This document shows, piece after piece, positions 1 to 6,770 of a stretch of DNA of 12,296 nt (its first letter is position 1; each line of letters opens with the position of its first letter). The notes below the pieces were generated by a model, which made no database searches, was not told the origin of the DNA, and saw nothing but the letters and a program-made list of their open reading frames with translations. Position numbers and translations under genes: made by a program. The DNA is from Prevotellaceae bacterium (GTDB taxonomy: Bacteria; Bacteroidota; Bacteroidia; Bacteroidales; UBA932), in the NCBI GenBank assembly GCA_031287815.1, contig JAITSM010000201.1, forward strand, positions 1-12,296. The letters run 5' to 3'.

Positions 1-336
1 CAACAAAGTTAACAAGTCAGTTCCACTTTTGCAAACCGGTTGCAACAAAGTTAGCAAGTCAGTTCCACTTTTGCGAACCGGTTGCAACAAAGTTAGCAAG
101 TCAGTTCCACTTTTGCGAACCGGTTGCAACAAAGTTAACAAGTCAGTTCCACTTTTGCAAACCGGTTGCAACAAAGTTAACAAGTCAGTTCCACTTTTGT
201 AAACCGGTTGCAACAAAGTTAGCAAGCCAGTTCCACTTTTGCGAACCGGTTGCAACAAAGTTAGCAAGCCAGTTCCACTTTTGCGAACCGGTTGCAACAA
301 AGTTAACAAGTCAGTTCCACTTTTGTGAACGACTTG
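1..336. repeat. 42-bp tandem repeat array, eight units
   Basis: Eight contiguous 42-bp units begin at 1, 43, 85, 127, 169, 211, 253 and 295. There is no spacer between them. Units 1-7 differ at only a few positions (gttaac or gttagc; aagtc or aagcc; gcaaacc, gcgaacc or gtaaacc). The eighth ends in a diverged gaacgacttg. Each unit contains the palindrome aaccggtt, and each junction forms the palindrome gttgcaac. The array starts at the window edge, so the true copy number may be higher. Because 42 is a multiple of three, a stop-free frame stays open from unit to unit. Confidence 0.97.
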
Positions 337-342
337 CAACAT
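1..342 (-). CDS. Possible partial repeat-encoded ORF across the 42-bp array
   Basis: On the minus strand an ATG at 342-340 opens a frame with no stop through all eight units to the window edge, at least 114 codons. It would encode a 14-residue repeat of the form QPVRKSGTDLLTLL, with R, C or Y at residue 4 and D or G at residue 9. I do not recognise the peptide and see no signal sequence or domain. The start codon lies inside the 330-355 hairpin. An open frame is expected whenever a multiple-of-three repeat lacks stops, so this is weak evidence for a gene. A plus-strand frame is also open from position 2 to a TAA at 200-202. Confidence 0.15.
   Translation of the reverse strand, partial: MLQVVHKSGTDLLTLLQPVRKSGTGLLTLLQPVRKSGTGLLTLLQPVYKSGTDLLTLLQPVCKSGTDLLTLLQPVRKSGTDLLTLLQPVRKSGTDLLTLLQPVCKSGTDLLTLL
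4..329 (-). promoter_or_regulatory. Tandem promoter-like sites in the 42-bp units, pointing left
   Basis: On the minus strand every unit carries TAACTTTG, an exact match to the Bacteroidetes -7 box TAnnTTTG (plus-strand offset 4-11 of each unit). In units 1 and 4 a TTTG lies exactly 20 nt upstream (plus positions 32-35 and 158-161), matching the -33 box and its known spacing. In units 2, 3, 6 and 7 that box is TTCG, in unit 5 TTTA and in unit 8 TTCA. Transcription would run leftwards out of the window. The motif match is seen directly; promoter activity is inference. The units could instead be a regulator-binding array. Confidence 0.5.
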
Positions 343-355
343 AAGTTGCAAGTCG
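330..355. other. Perfect 11-bp hairpin at the array edge
   Basis: cgacttgcaac (330-340) is the exact reverse complement of gttgcaagtcg (345-355), with an ataa loop. The left arm is formed by the diverged end of repeat unit 8, so the hairpin exists because that unit departs from the consensus. No T-run follows on either strand, so it is not a standard intrinsic terminator. It separates the repeat array from the region upstream of the susC-like gene. Confidence 0.8.
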
Positions 356-405
356 ATGGAAGCCCTTTACGCGCTATTTTTACACACTTTTAAAATAAAA
401 TAACG

Positions 406-522
406 ATGAAAAGAACCGTTTTTACTATTGTTCGTTTCCGCAAGGAACATCGGCGAAACGAAGCCCACGTGGCGTTGCATGCCGATTTTAACGCGCCGGC
501 CGGCAAGATAATGAACTCGTAA
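406..522 (+). CDS. Possible 38-codon small ORF in a palindrome-rich segment
   Basis: An ATG at 406 opens 38 codons, beginning MKRTVFTIVRFRKEHRRNEA and ending in KIMNS before a TAA at 520-522. The peptide is basic, with no signal sequence or membrane segment. I cannot assign a function. The same DNA is dense in palindromes: ttcgtttc/gaaacgaa (431-438 and 455-462), ccacgtgg (465-472), gcatgc (477-482) and gccggccggc (495-504). It could therefore be a structured RNA or a mobile-element remnant rather than a gene. A 77-codon frame on the opposite strand (623-390) runs through low-complexity DNA and looks non-coding. Confidence 0.25.
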   Translation: MKRTVFTIVRFRKEHRRNEAHVALHADFNAPAGKIMNS

Positions 523-548
523 CCCTCGACGCACAACTCTCGGCTAAC

Positions 549-630
549 TTTCAACTTTCCACAATTTTCAATTTTCGGCTTTCGATTTTCAATTGTAAAC
601 GGCTTTCGGCTTTCAATTTTCAATTTTTTA
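549..630. repeat. Low-complexity TTTTCAATT / CGGCTTTC repeats
   Basis: This stretch is built from short degenerate units of two kinds, ttttcaatt and cggctttc, repeated many times. A related ttctccattcttcatt run follows at about 661-676. The same style of motif recurs at 7281-7303. On the minus strand the units read as ATTGAAAA, so they contain TGA. Apart from the possible ORF at 406-522 and the susC promoter, I see nothing else in 337-836. Confidence 0.7.
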
Positions 631-750
631 TTAAAAATACCCCCTTATTCTTCAAACTTTATTCTCCATTCTTCATTATTTTTGAGCCGCACCCCCCTGT
701 TTATTGCCATTACCCCAGAAAATAATGTTGTATTAATAAAATATTACAAT

Positions 751-788
751 TTTGTTTACTTTATGAGCGGATTTAAGCTTTACCTTTG
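751..788 (+). promoter_or_regulatory. Promoter of the susC-susD operon
   Basis: TACCTTTG at 781-788 matches the Bacteroidetes -7 box TAnnTTTG exactly. It lies 48 nt before the susC start codon, which puts the transcription start near 793-795. The -33 box is weak. A TTTG at 751-754 is 26 nt upstream, which is too far, and a TTTA at 755-758 is at 22 nt. A weak -33 box would fit a promoter that needs an activator or alternative sigma factor, but no such regulator is in the window. Confidence 0.6.
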
Positions 789-836
789 TAGCGGTTCATT
801 AAACCAATTTTTTTTATTAACTAAACTTTTTAATGT

Positions 837-3800
837 ATGAAAACTTTAAAATTACTTTTGTGCCTGTGGGCGCTTTGGGGCGCGGGAAGCGTGGCCGGGC
901 AAAACAGGCCGGTTAGCGGCGAAGTAACCGAAAACGGGTATCCCCTGGCGGGGGCGTCGGTGTCGGTAAAAGGCGCCAATGCGGCAGTGGTTACAGATGC
1001 GGAGGGGCGGTATTCGATTTCCGTTCCGGAAGGGGCGACGCTGGTATTCGCTTTCGTGGGATTGAAAACGGAAGAGGTGCCGGTGGGTGCACAGGCGGTG
1101 ATTAACGTAAGCCTGTGGCCGGATGTTACGCAGCTGGATGATGTGATTGTGGTGGCCTACGGTACGGCTCAAAAGAGCACCTTCACCGGTTCGGCGGGGG
1201 TGTTGACGAAGGAGAAGGTGAAGGACGTGCCGGCGGTAAGCTTCCAGACAGCCCTGAGCGGCCGGATTGCGGGGCTGGACGTGTCTTCGCGGTCGGGACA
1301 GGCGGGGGCGGCGCCGGAAATACGTATACGGGGAACAGGGTCGATGAACGCCTCGAACGAGCCGCTGTATGTGGTCGACGGCGTGCCGGTGTCTTCGGGC
1401 AGCGCGGGGCAGGTGAGCGGCATCCTGTATGCCAATATCAATAATATCATGGGGACGCTGAACCCGGCGGATATTGAAAGCGTAACGGTGCTCAAGGATG
1501 CGGCGGCGGCGGCGCTGTACGGTTCCAGGGCGGCCAACGGCGTGGTGCTTATCCAGACCAGGCGCGGGCAAGCGGGAAAGCCGCGTATTGACTTCAAGGC
1601 CTCGTTCGGGTTCACGCCGTCGTTTGCTACGGATAACTGGGAAGCGGCATCGGATGCCGAGAACCTGGAGATGTATTATGAGATGTTTTATAATTCGGTG
1701 ATCACGGATACCGCCCCCGGCGCCGACCGGAGCCCGGCGGCGGCGAGCGCAGCCGCGCTGGCGCAGCTGAACAAGCGGTTTAACAAGCATGGGTATACTT
1801 TCTCCGCGCCGGACAATACCTATAAATCCTTTACCGTCGGCGGACAGCGGGCGGGGACGTCTTTTGACTGGGAAAAGGAACTGCTCCGGACGGCGGTTTA
1901 CCAGTCGTACGACCTCTCGGTGAGCGGCGCGACGGCGGGGACGAACTATTATACCTCCCTGTCGTGGACAAAAGACCAGGGGCGGAGCGTACTGAACGAC
2001 TACGGGCGGCTGTCGGCGCGGTTGAACCTGTCCCAGAAGGTGGGCAAGGTGTTCGAGCTGGCGTCGAACGTGAGCGTGGCGAAAAGTACGTCTACGGGCT
2101 TTAATGATTCCCGGTATATGGACGGCAACCCGTTTATGCAGACCCGCAATATGCTTTGGGGGCTTTACTGGCCGACCGACCCGGTTACCGGCGAGGACTG
2201 GACGGTGCGGTATGGGAGTTACGCCTATAATATGGTTTATTATAACGACGAATGGGATAACGGGTCGAACACCCTCCGGGTGTCGGCTATTGAAGCGCTG
2301 ACGGCGCATATCCTGCCGGGGTTGGATTTGAAAACCGTGCTTTCCTATGATAATGCGCATACGGCGGAATGGCTTTACTATAGCCCGAACCATCACGCAG
2401 GGGCGAGGGTCAATGGAAGCATTGATAACTATTCCACGAATGTGAACAAGATGGTTTCCTCTACCACCGCCAATTTTAACAGGGCTTTCGGGAAGCATTC
2501 CGTGCTGCTGCTGGCGGGGTTCGAGGTGGAGAAAAACCTGACGGACTACCAGCGGGCGTCGGGAACGGATTTGCCGACGACCGCCCTGAAATCGGTCGCT
2601 ACCGCGGGGAAGAAGGACGCTACCGGCTACTCGTGGGGACAGAATATGGCGTCTATCCTTTCCAAAGCGGATTATAATTATGATAACACCTACTACCTCT
2701 CGGGCTCCTACCGGCGGGACGGGTCGTCGAAACTCGGCAAGGATACGCAGTGGGGCGACTTCTGGTCGGTGGCGGGTTCCTGGCGGGTGCAGGAAGCGAT
2801 ACTCCGGCACCTTCCCGGTTTCTCAAACCTCCGGCTGCGGGCGTCCTACGGGGTGAACGGCACGCTCCCGACGGCCAATTACGGCCACCTGGCGCTCGTG
2901 TCGTATACGAAAAAATATATGTCCAACCCGGGCGGAACGCTGGCGTCCATCCCCAACCCCGAGCTGTCGTGGGAAACAAGTTATACCGCGAACCTCGCGC
3001 TGGAGTTCGGCGTGCTGGGCAACCGCCTGCGCGGAACGGTGGAATACTTTAACAGGAATTCGGAAAACCTCTTGCAGGATGTTCCCATTTCCGGCGTTAC
3101 GGGATTGTCCACCACCCTGAGCAATATCGGCGTGATAAACAACCGGGGGGTGGAAATAGAACTGCACGGCGATATTTATAATGCGCACGGCTTCGTGTGG
3201 AGCGCAGGGCTGACGGCCGCCTTCGCCAAATCAAAAATCACGGAGCTCTACGGCGGGCAGGATATTATATGGAATGAACCGGTCGATGCAAGAGCCCGCT
3301 ATATCTACCGCGAAGGGGAAAGCCCCCTCTCGTTTTACGGACTGGAATGGGCGGGCGTAGACAGCGGCACCGGCAAAAATGTGTGGTTCCTGAATAACGA
3401 TAAACAGGCCGACCTCACGGTCGACGGCAAAGCGGCTACTTATGACTATAGCCAAGCCAGCGAAATTATTATCGGGAAGGTCGACCCGAAAGTCTTCGGC
3501 GGGATTTATACCACCTTTTCGTGGAAAGGGCTGGCGCTGGATATGAACTTTAATTATAAACTCGGAGGGCATACTTACGACGCGCCGGGAAGAGACGTAA
3601 CGGACGACGGGTACTACTGGGAACGCATCCGCTCGAAAGACGAATACGACAACCGCTGGACGCCGGAAAACCCGAACGCAAAATACCCCATGATGAATGC
3701 TACCGACATGGAAGACGTGAACCAGAAAAGCAGCCGGCACCTGCATTCGGGCTCCTTCATCCGGCTGAAAAACCTGCTCGTGTCCTATACCCTGCCCAAG

Positions 3801-3974
3801 CATATCGCAGGCAAAATCGGCGCCACGGGCGTGCGCGTCTACTTCTCGGGCTCCAACCTGCTGACCGCCGCCGCCTATGGCGTATACGACCCAGAAGTCG
3901 GCGCCGACGGAAGCAAGGGATGGGAAATGCCCCTCGGGAAAACCTATACCTTCGGACTGGAATTAAGTTTTTAA
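837..3974 (+). CDS. SusC/RagA-family TonB-dependent outer-membrane transporter
   Basis: This 1045-residue protein is the outer-membrane barrel of a SusC/SusD-type nutrient importer, energised by TonB-ExbB-ExbD. A signal peptide covers about residues 1-21 (cleavage near VAG/QN). A carboxypeptidase-regulatory-like beta-sandwich follows (about 26-95), then the TonB-box region DDVIVVAYGT (101-110). The plug (about 113-241) carries the family hallmarks PLYVVDGVPV (176-185) and SVTVLKDAAAAALYGSRAA (215-233). The rest is barrel, ending in aromatic Phe as outer-membrane beta-barrels usually do. The length is normal for SusC. The ATG at 837 is chosen because it opens a good signal peptide. The susD-like gene starts 12 nt downstream. 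No glycosidase, peptidase or regulator is adjacent, so glycan versus peptide substrate (SusC versus RagA) cannot be decided. The opposite strand is open for 652 codons because TTA, CTA and TCA codons are rare here. Confidence 0.97.
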   Translation: MKTLKLLLCLWALWGAGSVAGQNRPVSGEVTENGYPLAGASVSVKGANAAVVTDAEGRYSISVPEGATLVFAFVGLKTEEVPVGAQAVINVSLWPDVTQLDDVIVVAYGTAQKSTFTGSAGVLTKEKVKDVPAVSFQTALSGRIAGLDVSSRSGQAGAAPEIRIRGTGSMNASNEPLYVVDGVPVSSGSAGQVSGILYANINNIMGTLNPADIESVTVLKDAAAAALYGSRAANGVVLIQTRRGQAGKPRIDFKASFGFTPSFATDNWEAASDAENLEMYYEMFYNSVITDTAPGADRSPAAASAAALAQLNKRFNKHGYTFSAPDNTYKSFTVGGQRAGTSFDWEKELLRTAVYQSYDLSVSGATAGTNYYTSLSWTKDQGRSVLNDYGRLSARLNLSQKVGKVFELASNVSVAKSTSTGFNDSRYMDGNPFMQTRNMLWGLYWPTDPVTGEDWTVRYGSYAYNMVYYNDEWDNGSNTLRVSAIEALTAHILPGLDLKTVLSYDNAHTAEWLYYSPNHHAGARVNGSIDNYSTNVNKMVSSTTANFNRAFGKHSVLLLAGFEVEKNLTDYQRASGTDLPTTALKSVATAGKKDATGYSWGQNMASILSKADYNYDNTYYLSGSYRRDGSSKLGKDTQWGDFWSVAGSWRVQEAILRHLPGFSNLRLRASYGVNGTLPTANYGHLALVSYTKKYMSNPGGTLASIPNPELSWETSYTANLALEFGVLGNRLRGTVEYFNRNSENLLQDVPISGVTGLSTTLSNIGVINNRGVEIELHGDIYNAHGFVWSAGLTAAFAKSKITELYGGQDIIWNEPVDARARYIYREGESPLSFYGLEWAGVDSGTGKNVWFLNNDKQADLTVDGKAATYDYSQASEIIIGKVDPKVFGGIYTTFSWKGLALDMNFNYKLGGHTYDAPGRDVTDDGYYWERIRSKDEYDNRWTPENPNAKYPMMNATDMEDVNQKSSRHLHSGSFIRLKNLLVSYTLPKHIAGKIGATGVRVYFSGSNLLTAAAYGVYDPEVGADGSKGWEMPLGKTYTFGLELSF

Positions 3975-3986
3975 AATATTACAACC

Positions 3987-5444
3987 ATGAAAAAAACATT
4001 ACTTATTATATCTTCCCTGATATTATTATCAGGCGCGTCGTGCGACGACTTCCTGGCGTTGGAGCCGACCGAATCGGCCGCCGCCGAAACAGCAATCAAT
4101 ACCGCCGCCGACGCGGGCGTGGCTATCAACGGCGTGATGGCGTCTATGGCCTCCTCCTATTATTATGGCCGGGATTTCTTCCTCTATGGCGACGTGAAAG
4201 GCGGCGACGTAACCATCGTCAGCCAGGGGCGCGGGCGGGACGTCCTGTATTCCTTCAACCATTCGGCCACGTCCAATGCCTTCGGGAGTTTCTGGTCGCA
4301 GATTTATTACTGCCTCTTGCAGGTAAACAACCTCCTCGAAAATATCTCCCGGCTGGAAGGCGAAGGGAAAGGCTCGGACGAACTGGATAACTACAAAGGC
4401 CAGGCCCTGACCCTGCGCGCCCTGATGTATTTCGACCTGGCAAGGCTTTACGGAAAACCGTATACCGAAAACGGCGGCGCCTCGCTGGGGGTGCCGATGC
4501 CCCTCGCCGTGCTGGACGTATATGCAAAAGAAACCAGGAAAACAGTGGCCGAAAACTATACCCAAATACTGAAAGACCTGAAAGACGGGGAAGCCCTCCT
4601 GCCGGAAAAGGTGAGCCAGGGGTATATCGACTACTATGCCAACAAAGCCATTCAGGCGCGGGTGTACCTTTTTATGGGTAACACGACGGCGGCGCTGGCG
4701 GCGGCGGAAGAAATTATTTCGGACAACGAGTACGCCCTTTATGAAAATAATAAATGGGTAGACTCCTGGTCGTCCGAGTTCGGCTCCGAATCCATCTTCG
4801 AACTGGGAATATATGAAAACGAAGCCGACCTGGGAACTTCCTCCTTAGGCTATTATTATATGCGCCTGAGAAAAATCAGCGGCGCCGATGGAAACTTCGT
4901 GGCCAGCACCGGCTACATCAGCCTGCTGGCCGAAGACCCCGACGACGTCCGGCACGGGATAATGGATTACGACGAAACCTCGAACTCCCGCATGGGCGCA
5001 TGCAATAAATATACGGGCAACGACCTGAAAGGCGATAAAGGTTCCCCCTCGGCGGTAAATATTAAAATCATCCGGCTCTCCGAGATCTACCTTATCGCAG
5101 CCGAAGCGGCGCTGCCGACAGACAGGGATACGGCGGCGTATTACCTTAACCAGATTCGCAAGCGCGCCCCCAACTTGGGGAAAGTTACGGCAAGCGAGGT
5201 GTCGCTGGACTTGATCCTGGCGGAAAAGAGCAAGGAGTTTTATTCCGAAGGCCTCCGGTTTTTTGATATGATGCGGTTGGGCCGGACGGTGTACTTTGAC
5301 GATTCCCTCCTCTGGCCGGCCGTGATTCCCCATCGCTCCGGCAGCGTCGACAGGAGTTTCTACAAAGCCATCCTCCCCATCCCCCAGGCCGAACTCGACG
5401 CCAACCCCGCCATCGTGTCCCAGCAGAATGCAGGGTATAATTGA
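3987..5444 (+). CDS. SusD/RagB-family substrate-binding outer-membrane lipoprotein
   Basis: This 485-residue protein is the surface lipoprotein lid that pairs with SusC and captures ligand for import. The signal peptide ends in a lipobox, LSGAS-Cys19. The mature protein begins CDDFLALEPTES, a typical SusD start. Alpha-helical TPR-like segments characteristic of the family lie at about 101-121 (FWSQIYYCLLQVNNLLENI), 137-156 (GQALTLRALMYFDLARLYG) and 214-245 (YYANKAIQARVYLFMG). Later there is RLSEIYLIAAEA and, near the end, EGLRFFDMMRLGR. The C-terminus NPAIVSQQNAGYN resembles the usual SusD ending. The start lies 12 nt after the susC stop, so the two are almost certainly one operon. The leader is AT-rich with no Shine-Dalgarno site, as is normal in Bacteroidetes. 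The stop codon is immediately followed by a TGA-rich palindrome. Confidence 0.96.
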   Translation: MKKTLLIISSLILLSGASCDDFLALEPTESAAAETAINTAADAGVAINGVMASMASSYYYGRDFFLYGDVKGGDVTIVSQGRGRDVLYSFNHSATSNAFGSFWSQIYYCLLQVNNLLENISRLEGEGKGSDELDNYKGQALTLRALMYFDLARLYGKPYTENGGASLGVPMPLAVLDVYAKETRKTVAENYTQILKDLKDGEALLPEKVSQGYIDYYANKAIQARVYLFMGNTTAALAAAEEIISDNEYALYENNKWVDSWSSEFGSESIFELGIYENEADLGTSSLGYYYMRLRKISGADGNFVASTGYISLLAEDPDDVRHGIMDYDETSNSRMGACNKYTGNDLKGDKGSPSAVNIKIIRLSEIYLIAAEAALPTDRDTAAYYLNQIRKRAPNLGKVTASEVSLDLILAEKSKEFYSEGLRFFDMMRLGRTVYFDDSLLWPAVIPHRSGSVDRSFYKAILPIPQAELDANPAIVSQQNAGYN

Positions 5445-5498
5445 TGTATGAAGTATGAACGCTGGCGCCAGCCACCTCATACCTCACACCTCATACAT
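5444..5498. repeat. Compound inverted repeat abutting the susD stop codon
   Basis: Three nested complementary pairs share one centre. atgtatga (5444-5451) pairs with tcatacat (5491-5498), and gtatga (5453-5458) pairs with tcatac (5477-5482). The middle is the perfect 12-bp palindrome gctggcgccagc (5461-5472). The right arm is a run of CTCATACCTCACACC-type units. It starts at the last base of the stop codon and precedes the intrinsic terminator. It may be an mRNA 3'-end stabiliser or a small repeat element. Confidence 0.7.
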
Positions 5499-5506
5499 AA
5501 GAAAGC

Positions 5507-5537
5507 CGCCGGCAGCATTTCATCTGCCGGCGTTTTT
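5507..5537 (+). terminator. Intrinsic terminator of the susC-susD operon
   Basis: cgccggcag (5507-5515) pairs perfectly with ctgccggcg (5524-5532) around the 8-nt loop catttcat. Five T residues follow at 5533-5537. It lies 63 nt after the susD stop and in the same orientation, so it should close the operon. A short A-run before the stem could extend the pairing. Confidence 0.9.
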
Positions 5538-5617
5538 CATTAGTTCGCCTCTCCGGCTCCCCCTACTTTTTATTGCTGACCACTACATTCCGGTTAGCGA
5601 CGTCTTTTTTTTGCCTT

Positions 5618-5737
5618 ATGGCGGCGCAAGCTGCTCAAATTTTAAACCCTTATTTCTTCAAGGCGCGCGATGAAGCCCTGAGGGGAACAAGGCGCAAGAG
5701 GGGAACGTTTTGGGAAACCCATTTATATTATATTTAA
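5618..5737 (+). CDS. Possible 39-codon small ORF between susD and the Cys-rich gene
   Basis: An ATG at 5618 opens 39 codons, starting MAAQAAQILNPYFFKARDEA and ending in LYYI before a TAA at 5735-5737. The peptide is basic in its second half, with no signal sequence. I see no -7 box upstream and do not recognise it. The DNA contains direct repeats of gaggggaac and aaggcgc (about 5654-5706), so it may be a repeat remnant. Otherwise 5538-5771 holds only AT-rich DNA next to the convergent end of the minus-strand gene. Confidence 0.18.
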   Translation: MAAQAAQILNPYFFKARDEALRGTRRKRGTFWETHLYYI

Positions 5738-5771
5738 AATTTTTTATATCCTAATTTAATTATTCCGGCTG

Positions 5772-6737
5772 CTAATTACAGAGAGTGTGTTGGTCGCAGC
5801 CGTTAATTATGTATCCACAGCCCGCTTTATTCCATATTCCAGCATACACAGTCCACCAACACTGGTTTCTGTACGAGGCTTGCTGCGCGCATCGAGTTTC
5901 TTGGCAGTAGCATTCGTTTCGTTCAGGCACTATTGATGCATACTTATAGTCAGAGTTTTTACAAAGTGTGATGCAGTTTGTGCAATTTAACGCGCAACCG
6001 TCCATACAACTTTCATTTGCATAGGTACTATATTTTGCATTTATCACCGTACCGCACTGGTCACGCAGTTGTATATATGCTGTATTGCAACTGCCGGTGC
6101 ATTCGCCGTCATTAGTAGTATAAGTACTGTCAGTTTTGCACGTGCCGCTGCAATTAGTAGTACCGTTAATACAACAGTTCAACAATCCGGATGATTCGTT
6201 GTTCTTGCCACATAATGCGCCCGGGCAGCCGGTGGCGTCGGTGAGTGCAGTAATAGTACCGCCCGAATAAGTGTAGGCATTTACTTCTGTTGTGCCGGCA
6301 GAAGTAGTAATGATAAACGGCGGCGTGCCTCTCAAGTCATAGCCGCCGCTGGTGTTGTCCACCGCATTGGGTGGGAAGTTGCTGCCGTAGGCGCACCAGT
6401 TGAAGGTTCCGGTGGCGCCGCTTAAGGCGGCGGTAACGGTCGAGGGATTGCCATATATATAAAAGCCTCGTCCGTTTTCTCCGTCGTAGCTTCCGCCGGC
6501 TATGGATACCGGGCTGATGGTTGCCGGAGCAAAGGTGCCGGGTGTTGCGCCAGCGACAGAACAAAAGTCTACCCACACCCACACGCGGTTGTTGGCGGCG
6601 GTGGCCGCATTCCATGCGACGCGGAATTTCACCTCGTGGCGGTCATAATCTACGCTGATTGGCGTAACGGTTGCCTGCGCGAACAAGCCCCCTATCCCCC
6701 AAAGGGGAAAAAAAAGAGAGAAGGAAATTTTTTTCAT
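5772..6737 (-). CDS. Secreted cysteine-rich protein of unknown function
   Basis: This 321-residue protein has a signal peptide (about 1-20, cleavage near LFA/Q), so it should leave the cytoplasm. Residues about 21-145 form a Thr/Gly/aromatic-rich domain containing WVWVDFC, FNWCAYGSNFPPNA and YDLRGTPPFII, probably a beta-sandwich. I have seen similar phrases in secreted Bacteroidetes proteins but cannot name the domain. From residue 171 to 320 there are 21 Cys, often spaced C-x3-C (196/200, 213/217, 244/248) or C-x-C (276/278), plus a CC pair (188/189). This suggests a small disulfide-rich module; metal binding is less likely for an exported protein. No type IX sorting domain is evident at the C-terminus. 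Base composition is more AT-rich than in the susC gene. The gene converges on the susC-susD operon. The ATG is supported by the signal peptide. Confidence 0.85.
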   Translation of the reverse strand: MKKISFSLFFPLWGIGGLFAQATVTPISVDYDRHEVKFRVAWNAATAANNRVWVWVDFCSVAGATPGTFAPATISPVSIAGGSYDGENGRGFYIYGNPSTVTAALSGATGTFNWCAYGSNFPPNAVDNTSGGYDLRGTPPFIITTSAGTTEVNAYTYSGGTITALTDATGCPGALCGKNNESSGLLNCCINGTTNCSGTCKTDSTYTTNDGECTGSCNTAYIQLRDQCGTVINAKYSTYANESCMDGCALNCTNCITLCKNSDYKYASIVPERNECYCQETRCAQQASYRNQCWWTVYAGIWNKAGCGYIINGCDQHTLCN

Positions 6738-6770
6738 ACTATATATTATTTAAGGTTTATAGTTCCCTAT

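Noticed and set aside
1..336. CRISPR array
   Set aside because: The 42-bp units are contiguous and near-identical with no unique spacers, and no cas gene is present.
390..623. 77-codon minus-strand ORF upstream of susC
   Set aside because: Its N-terminal third is translation of low-complexity TTGAAAATT-type repeats, and it overlaps a palindromic segment. No domain or signal peptide is seen.
852..2810. 652-codon open frame on the strand opposite the susC-like gene
   Set aside because: Its codons are in register with the sense codons, so it stays open only because TTA, CTA and TCA are rare in this GC-rich gene. The product is Arg/His/Pro-rich with no domain, while the sense strand is a clear SusC.
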